Positions 33,729 through 44,104 of a DNA stretch of 64,000 nt are shown here, one piece after another. Numbering within the stretch: position 1 is the first letter of the stretch; the number at the start of each line of letters is the position of its first letter. The stretch lies in the NCBI RefSeq assembly GCF_910591885.1, contig NC_063285.1, positions 5,985,395 through 6,049,394 of the forward strand, read 5' to 3'. The notes beneath the pieces were generated by a model, which saw only the letters and a program-made list of their open reading frames with translations, searched no databases and was not told the DNA's origin. A program made the translations under genes and the position numbers. This DNA comes from Bombus terrestris (Eukaryota > Arthropoda > Insecta > Hymenoptera > Apidae).

Positions 33729-33913
33729 GTGTGGACTGAGGACATATATATATGCGTTTTCTGTAAGTGCCCAGCATGGACTAAGGACGCATGTATGGGT
33801 TTTTCAATTTTTCCGAACACCTACGCAGAAGTAATACTATTACGTTTGTGTGAAATAAATATTAATGCATTCCTTACGGCAGTAAACAAATGCCAATAGT
33901 GCCTCGTTATTGT

Positions 33914-34000
33914 TGAAGTGGTCACCACTTGTAAGAAAACTCTACATCTGGTTTTTTTAGTTTTCTCAAGCACTGAATTTTTCACACACAACTAAATTAT
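33914..34000 (+). repeat. Copia LTR fragment
   Basis: TGTTGAAGTGGTCACCACTT, then AAAACTCTACATCTGG and TTTCTCAAGC, matches the first 90 bp of the copia LTR at 5362-5605 (minus strand). The remainder is lost. Confidence 0.7.
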
Positions 34001-34214
34001 TAACTTGTGTTATATTTACTAAATTTAGTTTTCTAGTTTACTGTTTTCTAGTTTATTACCCAAATTCTAGTTAACTGTAAATTTCAATGTTTATAATAAA
34101 TAATTAAAAATAACTAAAAAATAATGCTCTTGAATCATTTAATCTCGTGCAAAAGGATTACTATAACTTATTACGATTTGCGCTTTGAATAGTCAATCAA
34201 CAGAGTTCAGTCTA
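34001..34214. other. Unassigned AT-rich stretch
   Basis: Nothing recognisable; duplicated TTTTCTAGTTTA text at about 34029-34055. Confidence 0.4.
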
Positions 34215-34308
34215 ACGAAAAAGTATTCCGTCCACAGCGATCGTCAGTGCTAGACGCGCGCCGTCCGTACGGACGGTATAGGCCGCGAGTATTTAGCACT
34301 CAAAGGGT
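34215..34308. repeat. piggyBac-like terminal sequence with 16-bp palindrome
   Basis: Ends AGTATTTAGCACTCAAAGGG followed by TTGA; reverse-complemented it begins CCCTTTGAGTGCTAA next to a mutated TTAA. This resembles CCCTTTGCACTCC at 54.81 kb and CCGTTTGCGTCCC at 47.34 kb. A perfect palindrome CCGTCCGTACGGACGG lies at about 34261-34276. Confidence 0.5.
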
Positions 34309-34312
34309 TGAT

Positions 34313-34637
34313 ACAGATAAGGAATGATGAGAGAAGGAGAGCTTTAGGAGCTCTAGGCCCTTGAGAGCTATAGGAGCTGTCAGACTTCTGAATACTGCGA
34401 GAGCCGTAGGAGACTCTAGCCCGTGTAGGCACCTTGAGAGTTGTAGGAAACTCTGAGAGATATAGGAACGGCGATAGTTATAGGGACTGTAGGAACTCTA
34501 GGCACCGCGAAAGATGATGGAACTCTTAGAGATGTAGGAACGGTGAGAGCTATAGGGACTGTAGGAACTCTAGGCACCGCGAAAGATGATGAAATTCTTA
34601 GAGATGTAGGAACGGTGAGAGCTATAGGGACTGTAGG
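34313..34637. repeat. 72-bp minisatellite, second block, inverted
   Basis: The last two to three units (from about 34440) are close matches to the reverse complement of the 24-kb array (GGAACTCTAGGCACCGCGAA, GATGTAGGAACGGTGAGAGC); earlier units are degenerate. The block ends abruptly at GGGACTGTAGG against mitochondrial-like sequence. Confidence 0.85.
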
Positions 34638-35173
34638 CTTAAACTTAGCTTATTATATAAATGTTGATTTAAATATTCTTTAATAATTTTAAATTTTTAA
34701 AAATTTTTATAGTTTATTAAAAAATATATTAATTATTTTTTGATTTAATAATAAAATTTAAAAAATTATTAAAAGTATATAAATTTATTAATATTAATAT
34801 TTATTAAAAATAAAAAATTTTAGAAATATGTTATTATTGTTTATAATTTATTTAAAGAATTAGATTAATATTAGTTCAATTTCAAATAAAAAATTTTTAA
34901 ATTTATTATAGAGTATAAATATATTGATTTAAATTTAATTTATTATGTTTATTTATATAAATATTATTATTATTATTATTTAAGTTAAAAATATTAAATA
35001 TATATATATAATTTATTTAAAATATTGAAGTTAAATTAAAATAAATATTTAATACTTAAAAATTTAATAATTAAAATTAATAAAAATTTAAATTATTAAT
35101 AAATTATTACAATATTTTATAATTTCCATTTTTTTAATGGAAATTTAATAAAGTTAAAATATATAAAAATTTG

Positions 35174-35203
<30 letters not shown>
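34638..35203. other. Extremely AT-rich DNA, possibly from the mitochondrial A+T region
   Basis: Begins with the same CTTAAACTTAGCTTATTATA segment seen at 33.65 kb. It contains a stem-loop ATTTCCAT-TTTTTTA-ATGGAAAT near 35122 and ends in an (AT)n run into which a solo LTR is inserted. No coding sequence. Confidence 0.4.
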
Positions 35204-35204
<1 letters not shown>

Positions 35205-36214
35205 GTCGGGTTGGCGTTAAGGTTAGAGTTAGGGTTAAGGGCGTGAAACGAATCCCTCTTGACGCTAGACGTGATCGTTATGCGATAGAGGAGATATTTA
35301 CTAGTGCAAATATGACTATGACGGAATTGGACAAGTAATCGCGATAATTAGATACTCGAGAAGCTATTGACAATGATCCTAGGCTCAATAACGAATCCGC
35401 GGTCAACGGGATGACGAAGTTTACCCTTCGTTAGCGTCTAAGTTACACTGTATGTTAGAGCAAGGGGCAATTATTACGTATACGAAAGACAGGTCGATTA
35501 CTGATGAGATCGCACTAGAGAGTGTGACTCTCCGTCGCGGTGACGCTGTCGAAGAAAACTATGATGGGTGTGCCTTAGGGCACGAGATCATCGGATTCGC
35601 GGAGAAAAGTCTTCGTTCGAAGGGTGAGGGAAATTGACATTGCTGTTAATTGGTCAATTTCCATGTTGGTGGTTAGAGAAAGATATTATCTGTCCTTGGG
35701 GAAAGTTGCTAGCGAGAAGCGTCGTTCGTGGAAGGATAGATTTCTCTTATCTTCCCGTAGTTGGGGCACAGGCTATTTGTCTATTTGAAAGACTTTGTAT
35801 AATTGAAACTTAATATTCGTAGAGGGTCCTCGCCCAGCTAAACATATACCGTGAAGATGCGTTGGCATCTGGCAATCATCTTACCCGAAGGACAAAGTCT
35901 GCGTGTGGCGAGCCACGGGGCAGAAACCATTGAAACGTTTACCGTCGTGCCCTGTCCCAAGTATTTCTTTTAAGGAGAGCTATAGAATTACTTCATGCCT
36001 TTGTTAGACAAAACGTTCATCCCTTTGACCGCGGCTACGTTCGGCGACTGATTGTCGCCTCGAGCCCGAGCTCACTATCATAAATCTCAAATAAATACAG
36101 TCGGATCGAATGACAACAGTTTCTTAATACGGCTATGGTGAAATCTAAATTACAATACTAGGGGTCTTCCCAAAGTTCCAAAGGGAAGGTTCCGGTGTTC
36201 TTTCATCTCCGACA
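35204..36214. repeat. Solo LTR, TGTCGG family, copy 1
   Basis: 1011 bp from TGTCGGGTTGGCG to TTTCATCTCCGACA with matching inverted tips (TGTCGG/CCGACA), flanked by TATA on both sides in an (AT)n run. Homologous copies lie at 51665-52676 (opposite orientation) and 55795-56732. No internal retrotransposon sequence adjoins it. Confidence 0.85.
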
Positions 36215-36510
36215 TATATATATTATATATTATATTATATTGTATTATATAATAATAATATAATATGATATAATATAATATTTTATAAAAATATTTTATA
36301 TTTTTTTAAAAAATATAATATTTTTGTAAGAAATGTAATATTTTTGTAAAGAATATAATATTTTTGTGAAAAAATGCATTATTTTTGGAAAAAATGAATT
36401 ATCGTATATATAAGTATATATTAACATATAATTATTAATTATAAATATAAATAAATTATAATTTTAATATAAATATTTATATTATATAAAAATTTATATA
36501 TAAATATATA
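36215..36510. repeat. AT-rich low-complexity tract
   Basis: TATAT-rich with a short tandem of about 21 bp (AATATAATATTTTTGTAA variants) at roughly 36308-36395. Confidence 0.6.
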
Positions 36511-37379
36511 TGTAGTATCGGGGCCAAAAGGCCTAAGGTATCGGCCGAACTGTAAACAAAGTACCGTTTAGCATCAATGTACCGTTGGGTCCTTTAAATG
36601 GACAGTTTACGTGAAAAGGCTGCGTGACCTTGATCACGGGGGTTTCGGGATACCTGTTCCGAAGAACGGGAAAAGGCAGAGTGTGCAGAGTGTGCAGAGT
36701 GTGCAGAGTGTGCAGAGTGTGCAGAGTGTGCAGAGTGTGCAGAGTGTGCAGAGTGTGCAGAGTGTGCAGAGTGTGCAGAGTGTGCAGAGTGTGCAGAGTG
36801 TGCAGAGTGTGCAGAGTGTGCAGAGTGTGCAGAGTGTGCAGAGTGTGCAGAGTGTGCAGAGTGTGCAGAGTGTGCAGAGTGTGCAGAGTGTGCAGAGTGT
36901 GCAGAGTGTGCAGAGTGTGCAGAGTGTGCAGAGTGTGCAGAGTGTGCAGAGTGTGCAGAGTGTGCAGAGTGTGCAGAGTGTGCAGAGTGTGCAGAGTGTG
37001 CAGAGTGTGCAGAGTGTGCAGAGTGTGCAGAGTGTGCAGAGTGTGCAGAGTGTGCAGAGTGTGCAGAGTGTGCAGAGTGTGCAGAGTGTGCAGAGTGTGC
37101 AGAGTGTGCAGAGTGTGCAGAGTGTGCAGAGTGTGCAGAGTGTGCAGAGTGTGCAGAGCGTGTAGAGCGTGTAGAGCGTGCAGAGCGTGTAGAGTGTAGA
37201 GAGTGTGGAGAGCGTGTGGAGTGTGCGGAGTGGGCAGAGCTTGAGTTGGGAAGCAGAAAGCCGCATGCGAGAATAGAACGTAAAACCGCATTGTAATCAT
37301 TTCGTTGCTCTTAATAATATATATTAAGTCAAAACATCATTACTTGTCCTTTCTCTCTAAGACCCATTTGGATACTACA
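36511..37379. repeat. Solo LTR, TGTAGTATC family, with internal 9-bp array
   Basis: Inverted tips TGTAGTATC and GATACTACA, flanked by TATA on both sides (36507-36510 and 37380-37383), 869 bp. More than half is the 9-bp array at 36676-37158. Unique parts at both ends are LTR-like; the right one is shared with 33.2-33.39 kb. Confidence 0.8.
36676..37158. repeat. Perfect 9-bp tandem array (GCAGAGTGT)n, about 53 copies
   Basis: 483 bp of uninterrupted 9-mers, then degenerate units (GTAGAGCGT, GGAGAGCGT) to about 37236. Long ORFs on both strands (repeating SVQ, CRV, LHT or CTL tripeptides) arise only because 9 is a multiple of 3. Confidence 0.95.
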
Positions 37380-37628
37380 TATATAGTTTAAAATTTAAAC
37401 AAAATAAAGAGAGAGAGAGAGAGAGTTGAATCCGTGGTAAGGAGAATTGCTAATTAATTATCTAGTTGTCTTAATTATAATACGTTGTTGTTATTAGTTC
37501 ACGTTGAACAACCATCGTTTCGTATTTAATCAGCATCTGTTTAATCCATTTATAATAAATAAACTAATCATAATAGTTACGACACTACAACACATTACTA
37601 TTGTAAGAAATATAAATGTAAAGAAGCA
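37380..37628. other. Short unassigned stretch with (GA)n
   Basis: Microsatellite GAGAGAGAGAGAGAGAG at about 37408-37424; otherwise nothing recognised. Confidence 0.5.
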
Positions 37629-37897
37629 TGTTGAATATATAGCATATAGGATAGTATAGGAATAGATAGATAGTAATAGGATAACCACGGCTGACAAAAC
37701 ATCCTGCATACCACAGTCATCGAAACAATAACCAGATAGTAACAGGACAGCTACGTCTGTTAGGCACCCGACGATAACTCCTTCAAAGGAATCAAACCTT
37801 AGTATATAAACCTTCCCAAATTCAGCACTTAATACGCTTTTATTATAACATTCTGAACCGTTACTCTGTTGGATTCATATAATAAATTTTACTATCA
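37629..37897 (+). repeat. LTR-like sequence, 269 bp
   Basis: Starts TGTTGAATATATAGCATA and ends TTTTACTATCA, with TATA-like GTATATAAACC near 37802 and AATAAA near 37880. Its last 60 bp resemble 31868-31926. No target duplication or internal region was found, so solo LTR is likely but unproven. Confidence 0.5.
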
Positions 37898-38380
37898 TAT
37901 ATAAAGTCCGAAATTTTTACCTTACTTGCGAAAAGTTCGAACTACGACGTGAGGAGACAACCGGTGATCTATTAATTTCGCGATTTTCTGTGTCTTCTAT
38001 GTGACACCCGCAACGCTGAAGTTCTCGGGACTGTACACTCCAAACAACTCTGCAAACGTTCTTCTATCCAATCAGTACAAAAAACAATCCACATATAATA
38101 CAAGTAATAAACTTTAAAATGGCACATGTTTCATCTTTTATTGTTTAATTGTTTAGTATTGACGATTCTTTTTTAGATTGATCTTAGAGCCAATTGGTCC
38201 TAGAGAAACGTTTTCTTTTTTAAATCATGTGGAATAATTCCAGAACAAAGACATTTTATTTCGATTCTTCGGTAATTACTTAATAAGAATGGCATTTTTT
38301 GCATTTTTTGAATTTCGAAAACCAATTTTGCGCTATGACGGTAAGTATAACATGCACTAAAGAACTAAGCTGAGTCACAG
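37898..38380. other. Unassigned sequence
   Basis: No gene or clear repeat. Probably the decayed 3' end of the Gypsy element next to it. Confidence 0.35.
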
Positions 38381-38399
38381 CTCAAGTGAATCCATATTT

Positions 38400-39233
38400 T
38401 CAGCTTTTGTGTAAATAATTATTTATTATCATAAACAGTAACGCTTCAAAAATAATCAATGAAAATGATAAAACGGTAAAGTTTCTGCCGATTAAACAAT
38501 GTTGCCAATACAGAATCGCTTCTTTAATAACAAGACATTCGAGATGGAACGCTTTCTTCTTCGATTCTGTCAGTTTCAATTTTCTTGAGAAGTAAGCAAT
38601 AGGCTGTAATATTCCGTTGTCTCGGGGTTGCTTCAAAACAGCTCCTAAACCGATCCCCACTTGTATCTGTATAAATGAATATTTCTTGATTTTGATCATA
38701 TATTGATAGAATCGAACTTAGAGATATTTCTTAAGCTTTTGGAATGACTTCCCACATTTCTCAGTCCAGCTAAATTCCACATTTTTCCTCAGTAAGTAAT
38801 GAAGTGATTCCAGGAGTTTGTAAGCATCTTCTACGTACCTATAATAAAAATTAATTTTTCCTATCAATTGTCTTACATTTCTTTTGTTCTTTGGACGTTC
38901 AAATACGCGTATTGCTCTGAGGTTATCTTTTCCTGGTCGCACACCGCCATTTTCGATGATGTGACGAACATATTTCACTGAATTTTTTGCAAAATTACAT
39001 TTGGCCAGTTTCAAGTGAAAGCCTTATTTCTTAATAGCCCTCATCAACAGCTCTATATGCCCGATATACTGGTCGAATGTTTCAGAAAAAACCAAGATGC
39101 CATCAATGTAATTTATGCAAAAAACTTACAATCTGTTCATTCTAAGAATATTTACAATAGATCTGGAATCGAACACCTATATGGTCTTTTTTATATATGG
39201 AGTTTCACAGTTCTCACGTCAAATTTGTGTTTG
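38400..39233 (-). pseudogene. Gypsy RT end and RNase H
   Basis: RT: YIDGILVFSETFDQYIGHIE (YIDD has become YIDG) near 39075-39130, then LKLAKCNFAKNSVKYV and INFYYRYVEDAYKLL. RNase H: GIGLGAVLKQPRDNG, PIAYFSRKLKLTESKKKAFH, ILYWQHCLIGRNF. Multiple frameshifts, and the RT section before YIDG is largely unreadable. Confidence 0.8.
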
Positions 39234-39236
39234 ACG

Positions 39237-39597
39237 TGTAGAGGTTTAACAGGTTAAGGATAGTGCGAAATGATAAAAGCAGTTATTGCTGTCACAGCTT
39301 GTTATATGAATTTCTGATCCTTAAATAATCCTACGTACACAATGTACAAGTATTGCGGAGATACCCGTTAATGCTGATGATTTCTGTGTATATTCGCTCG
39401 ATGCTGTACTATATTCTGTTTATTTATACTGGTCGGAGGAGAGTCGAAAAATTTGAATTTGTTCTGACCCGACGGTTGCCTGTAGCGGCGACATTGTTCT
39501 GCCCGGAGTTTACGTTACTTGTATTCTAACGGTCTTGATGCTCCGGGACAGAACAATAACATGATTTGATTTGTCCTCTAAATCATGTGCCGCTACA
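39237..39597 (-). repeat. 3' LTR of the 39-42 kb element
   Basis: 361 bp, plus-strand edges TGTAGAGGTTTAAC and GTGCCGCTACA. Differs from the 5' LTR by scattered substitutions and loss of about 20 bp (GCTCGCCCGCGAACGTGTCT) near 39418. Confidence 0.9.
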
Positions 39598-39987
39598 TTA
39601 CCCCCCTACCAGTGCTAGCGTTTTTATTAAGTTAGGCCGAGTATCTCCTCGTCGTCGTTATTTTAAAAGTTGCGGATATATCCTGTGTCTGATAATTTGC
39701 GGGTTTTTTTGTTATCCAAACTCTGCCTGATACTAGTCGGGAAAACGGACTCTTTGTCCGGATCTCGTAACATACCTGTCCCTGGTGTTTTCTTCCCTGG
39801 TTTGATCGTTGTTGTTTGTGCCGTTTCCATCGCGGCTGTTCGTTTGATCTACGGAGATCAATATGTTACGAGATTCGACGCCTCTATCTTCTAAATCATC
39901 CGGAACAATGAACGCGAGTTTTAGACGGTCGATGGAAACTGCTCGTCGCGATTGTTTATTTTTATAACGTAGTTTTTTTGTCCCTTT

Positions 39988-40864
39988 TTATAACTTTGAA
40001 GGGTCCATCGAATTGAGGCTGTAAAGGGCCACCCGTCGCGTCGTGGCGTAAGAAAACGTAAGGCGAGGAATCCAATTCTTTGAAAATGAAAATTTTCCTT
40101 TCGCCATGACGCGTGCCCGGTTGCGGCCTGACCTTTTCCATTCGTTTTTTAAGCCGGTTCGCGTATTCCGCTGTGGCCTGCTGTCTTGTTGGTAAAAAAA
40201 ATTCCGCCGGCAGTCGTATGCTCCTTCCATCTTGACTTCTTTGAGGCGATCGGGGGCCAGGCGACGGGGTTTACTGTAGACTGGTAAGCCAGGTGTGGTT
40301 TCGATGTGGTGTACTACCCCGTGACGTATCTTCTCTCGCCCGAAAATAGATGGACGAGTTAGGTCGGGAAACTCCATCAAAAGTCGATGATACACTGATT
40401 CACCGACTATATTTCTTACGGACGCTCCATCCGTCGTGCCGGTGTATCCCCTTGCTGTCAATTGAGTCCTCGTGTCGATGAGACGTTTGTTTCGCGGGTC
40501 CACGAGCAACCCATAGTGGCTCAAAAAGTCCACACCGATGATAGGTGATTGGACGTTGACTATCACAAATCGCCATGTGAATGCCCTTCTGAGGGACAGG
40601 TTGAGGGTGACGGCGATGGTGCCGTACGTCGGGATCCGCGTCCCATTGGCCGCGAACAGTTCGTATTCGCATCTGTTCGTTGGTTGATGGGTGTATTTTG
40701 CTGCAGGGATACACGCTTATGTCGGCCCCAGTGTCCACGAGGAAGGACGTCAGCGTCGCCTTGTCGGTGACAAAAATGTGGCGGGAGCCCATGCCGTCGT
40801 CGTCTGCCGCTTTTACGGACGGCGGGCCCCGTTTCCCTGCATCCATTTGCACGGAGACTGGCAC
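39988..40864 (-). pseudogene. CsRn1-type protease joined to integrase C-terminus
   Basis: Protease: FLVDTGADISVYPCSKI in the upstream frame, FVIVNVQSPIIGVDFLSHYGLLVDP in the next (frameshift near 40600). After HHIETTPGLPVYSKPRRLAP the deletion junction near 40225 leads, in shifted frames, to KKRMEKVRPQPGTRHGERKI and the LFDGPF-type integrase tail. No RT motifs. Confidence 0.75.
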
Positions 40865-41660
40865 TTGTACGCCCGGGCTCCGAACGTTCGATGGTAGTAG
40901 CAGAAGTCGGGGTTTCCCGATCTCTCTCTCGGTCTTTCTCTTGATCTCGGCCGGTTACGCCTTCCCGCTTCGGGTCGCAGCCTAGGACGAAGCTCGCGCT
41001 TCGACGTGCGCATTTCCGCTCGCAGTTGAGATATTTGTTCGCTCAGGGCGTTGACGACGGAAAGTCAGGGTTCGCTTGTTGTCTCGGGTTGTGCCGGCTG
41101 CTCGACAACGGTCGCCAAACGAGGTGCGTGCCGGTCGCCCTCTGAGATCCTCGTGTACCTCGTCAGCTATCCGCAACATCCTAGCTACGTCGTCGCCGTC
41201 GACTCCAGCCAGAAAGCACCTGATCCGCGTTGGTAGGCGATTCTTCCACAGAGTGAGGATAAACTTGGCTGACGCAAGAGGACCGGCAAGTCTTTTGAAA
41301 TCATGATAAAATTTCGAAGGTTTCCTGTCGCCGATCTCTTCCTTTTCCATCAACCTTCTGAATTTCTCGTCATTCGATTCCTCAAGGGCGCGCGTTAGTT
41401 CGGCCTTGAGGCTTGTCGGCCTACCGCCCGACGGCTGGTAGGGACAAATACACATCCCCGATTTGCTCTAGGTATTGCGGCTCGTGGCAGCCGACGAGGG
41501 CTCTACACTTCGCCCGATCGTCTGTTATATCCACTGCCTTCATTTGCTCTTCCAGTATGCTGAACCAGAGTCTCATGTTCTTAGGCATTACCGGAGGCAC
41601 GCGGACCAGCGAATGGGCTGCAATGGCGGGATTGCTCGTCATGCTTAGGCACACACACAA
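40813..41660 (-). pseudogene. CsRn1-type Gag
   Basis: RVPPVMPKNMRLWFSILEEQM near 41600 opens the capsid, followed in another frame by KPSKFYHDFKRLAGPLAS and FILTLWKNRLPTRIRCF. The zinc finger CYYHRTFGARAYKCQSPCKW lies near 40850-40910. Three frames are needed to follow it, so at least two frameshifts. Close relative of the Gag at 3.5-4.35 kb. Confidence 0.8.
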
Positions 41661-41713
41661 AAAAAAGTGATTGGTCTATCAGCGGCACTATCACAGTCAC
41701 CTCTTTCACTTAT

Positions 41714-41776
41714 ATCACGTCGATCACGCCTATCACGACGATCACGCCTGTCACGACGATCACGTCAGGGTCACCA
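41714..41776 (-). repeat. Primer binding site preceded by tandem PBS-like repeats
   Basis: ATCACGTCAGGGTCACCA (41759-41776) matches the tRNA-Trp 3' end with one mismatch. Next to it, ATCACGTCG, ATCACGCCT, ATCACGACG, ATCACGCCT, GTCACGACG, ATCACGTC repeat the start of that motif in tandem. Confidence 0.75.
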
Positions 41777-41777
41777 A

Positions 41778-42158
41778 TGTAGAGGTTTAACACGTTAAGG
41801 ATAGTGCGAAATGATAAAAGCAGTTATTGCTGTCACAGCTTGTTATATGTATTTCTGCTCCTTAAATAGCTCTACGTACACAATATACAAGTATTGCGGA
41901 GATACCCGTTAGTGCTGATGATTTCTGTGTACATTCGCTCGATGCTGTACTATATTCTGCTCGCCCGCGAACGTGTCTGTTTATTTATACTGGTCGGAGG
42001 AGAGTCGAAAAATTTGAATTTGTCTTGACCCGACGGTTGCCTGTAGCGGCGACATTGTTCTGCCCGGAGTTTACGTTACTTGTATTCTAACGGTCTTGAT
42101 GCTCCGGCACAGAACAATAACATGATTTGATTTGTCCTCTAAATCATGTGCCGCTACA
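41778..42158 (-). repeat. 5' LTR of the 39-42 kb element
   Basis: 381 bp, TGTAGCGGCACATGATTT to CCTCTACA on the minus strand, one base from the primer site. Related by its first bases to the LTR at 4437-5173. Confidence 0.9.
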
Positions 42159-43560
42159 ACGAATACCTCTCTGTATTTCTCTATAAGACAAAGCACTTCT
42201 TTTTTCTCTGGTCTGTTTAAATGTTCAAGGTTGTCAACAAATTTATCATTCTCCATGTACTCAATGAAGTTTATCTCTCTTCTCATCTGATCATTCTTTC
42301 TTTCTTTATTTTTCCCGGATATTATTTCTTCTTCTTTGTGATCTATCTTTCTATAACAATTTTTTTTAACTTTTTGAGCAATTCTCAAATCCTTATCTTG
42401 TATTAATTTGAATTTTTTATGGCGTCCAACCCTAGGACAAGGTGGTATGTGAACTTATCGTTGCGTACCACAAAAACATCCATTATTTCTTCTATTTTAT
42501 TTATCTTCATTCGCGGTTTCCCCCGGACACTCGTGAGTCATTGCCACTGAGTTTTGAAAATACTCTTATGTTCGGTTAGATCTGCTTTTATTTGATCAAC
42601 AATCTTTTGGTTAATAGAACTTGCATTGGCTCCAGTGTCATAAACACCTTTAACATCTTTCTGATCATTGATTCTAACTCGGTGTTTTATCAATGGTTTA
42701 TATACTTCTCCGGGGTTTTTAGTTTTTTCATTCTCATCCAATCTTATTGACTTCTTGTTTTCGGATGCGAATATCTCAAGTGAATTTACCTGTTTGAAAT
42801 TCTTCTGAACATTCTTATTTATGTTCCTGCATAATTCTACCGGATGGAATCGGCCAGGAAAATTCAGTGATTCACAAAAGCTAGTTTCGCGAATGATAGA
42901 TTTTAATTTCTATCAAGACATACCTTCATCTCCTGCATTTCTTTTCCTTTCATCTGAACTTCGTTATTGAATTTTTTTGTGATAATTATCTTCATACTGT
43001 CCTAAAATTTTTATCAAATCATCTGTTGAGTATCGTTTCTTTATCGATTCTATCCTTAATGTGAATAGATAATCTCATAACAATCAAACCAATTCTTGTG
43101 TTTTCAATAGTCTTCCTCTCTTTTTCAAATATTAAGCGTTCTTTTTTTTAGCGTAATCAACGAACGAACCTGAAATATATTTGAAATTATACACGTATCG
43201 TGATGAAGACCAAACTTTATTGCTGAAAACTTTGAAAAATGAAGTCCTCCAATCTTCCCAATTATATTCTTTGTTCTTCAACAGATTTGTTTGATACCAC
43301 TCCAGTGCTATTTTCTCCAAATACATCTTCAAGCACTTGATTTTCTACTCATAATTTGGATCTTGAATTTTTCCCACTCTGTTTCATAGTTTAACATCCA
43401 ATCTGTGGCTTTTTGAGTCCCATGAAATTGCTTTAAAGCGAAGTACGTTCCTTCTCTTTTATAATTATCTAGTTTTTGAAGAATTTCCAAAAGTCTTTCC
43501 ATGTCAAAACTAGATTTACTTTCAGTCTTTATTTTCCTTTTTTGAGATGATTTCTGATTC
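42159..43560 (-). pseudogene. Gypsy Gag, protease and RT start (older host element)
   Basis: LEHLNRPEKKEVLCLIEKY near 42165-42240 is the block just before Gypsy RT. Protease GVYDTGANASSINQKIVDQI is near 42600. Gag-like MYLEKIALEWYQTNLLKNKE and WRTSFFKVFSN are near 43200-43320. Numerous stops. The frame running past 42158 is an artefact of LTR sequence. Confidence 0.7.
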
Positions 43561-44104
43561 TTCTAAGTAAGTATTTTGAAATATAAAGTTTAAGTTCGTA
43601 TCAATGTATGACGTCGCAGTCTCATCATCCATCGTGAGTGTGATATATTTCTATATTGGCCTACCTTGGTTACACTTTTTGAGGCGTTCTTAACAATTGA
43701 TGAATTGAATAATCTAGGATGATAACTTCTTGATTGATATTCCAGCGGAAAAAACATAATTCACTTCATCTTTTGGTTTTCTTATAGATTCTACACATTC
43801 TATTCTTTCACCTTTTGTGTTTTCGTTTATGGTGATACGGAGAATAATCGTCAACGGCATGGCGTAGTGAAAATCGATTTGTAATAACGTAAATCCTTAG
43901 GGTAAATCAGACGATCGATTCTGAAAAATCAATAATCGATTTTCCAAGTCCTAAATTACCATTCTTCTCTCGTGATCTAATCTATTCATCAAAATGACTG
44001 CCAATAAAACAAAGCAAAAGTAAAAATGTCAGTTGGCGAGTAATTTAAATTCTATAGAATTTACATATACATTTTAATATATACATATGTTATCTATCAT
44101 GCAT
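43561..44104. other. Unassigned AT-rich stretch
   Basis: Probably Gag leader or flank of the Gypsy element; nothing specific. Confidence 0.35.

Larger units (their letters stand above)
39237..42158 (-). mobile_element. CsRn1-type Gypsy deletion derivative with two LTRs
   Basis: LTRs at 41778-42158 (5') and 39237-39597 (3'), tRNA-Trp-type primer site at 41759-41776 and polypurine GGGGGG tract at 39598-39607. Gag and protease are present, but near 40225 the protein passes from PRRLAPDRLKEVK (just before RT) into LPAEFF...RLKKRM-type sequence of the integrase C-terminus. RT, RNase H and the integrase core are therefore deleted. It is inserted in the RT of an older Gypsy element. The flanks share only ACG, so the target duplication is unclear. 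Confidence 0.85.
38381..43560 (-). mobile_element. Old Ty3/Gypsy element split by a younger LTR element
   Basis: Minus-strand order: Gag-like (43.1-43.5 kb), protease (42.54-42.74 kb), RT start (42.16-42.39 kb), inserted element 39237-42158, RT end (38.72-39.23 kb), RNase H (38.4-38.7 kb). Continuity of order across the insertion shows one host element. LTRs were not identified. Confidence 0.75.

Noticed and set aside
35204..35240. Telomere-like TTAGGG/TTAAGG text
   Set aside because: Only a few irregular units, located at the tip of a solo LTR and mutated in its sister copies.
36533..37300. ORFs of 184-255 codons encoding repeating SVQ, CRV, LHT or CTL tripeptides
   Set aside because: They exist in four frames only because the repeat unit is 9 bp; no start context, conservation or flanking coding sequence.
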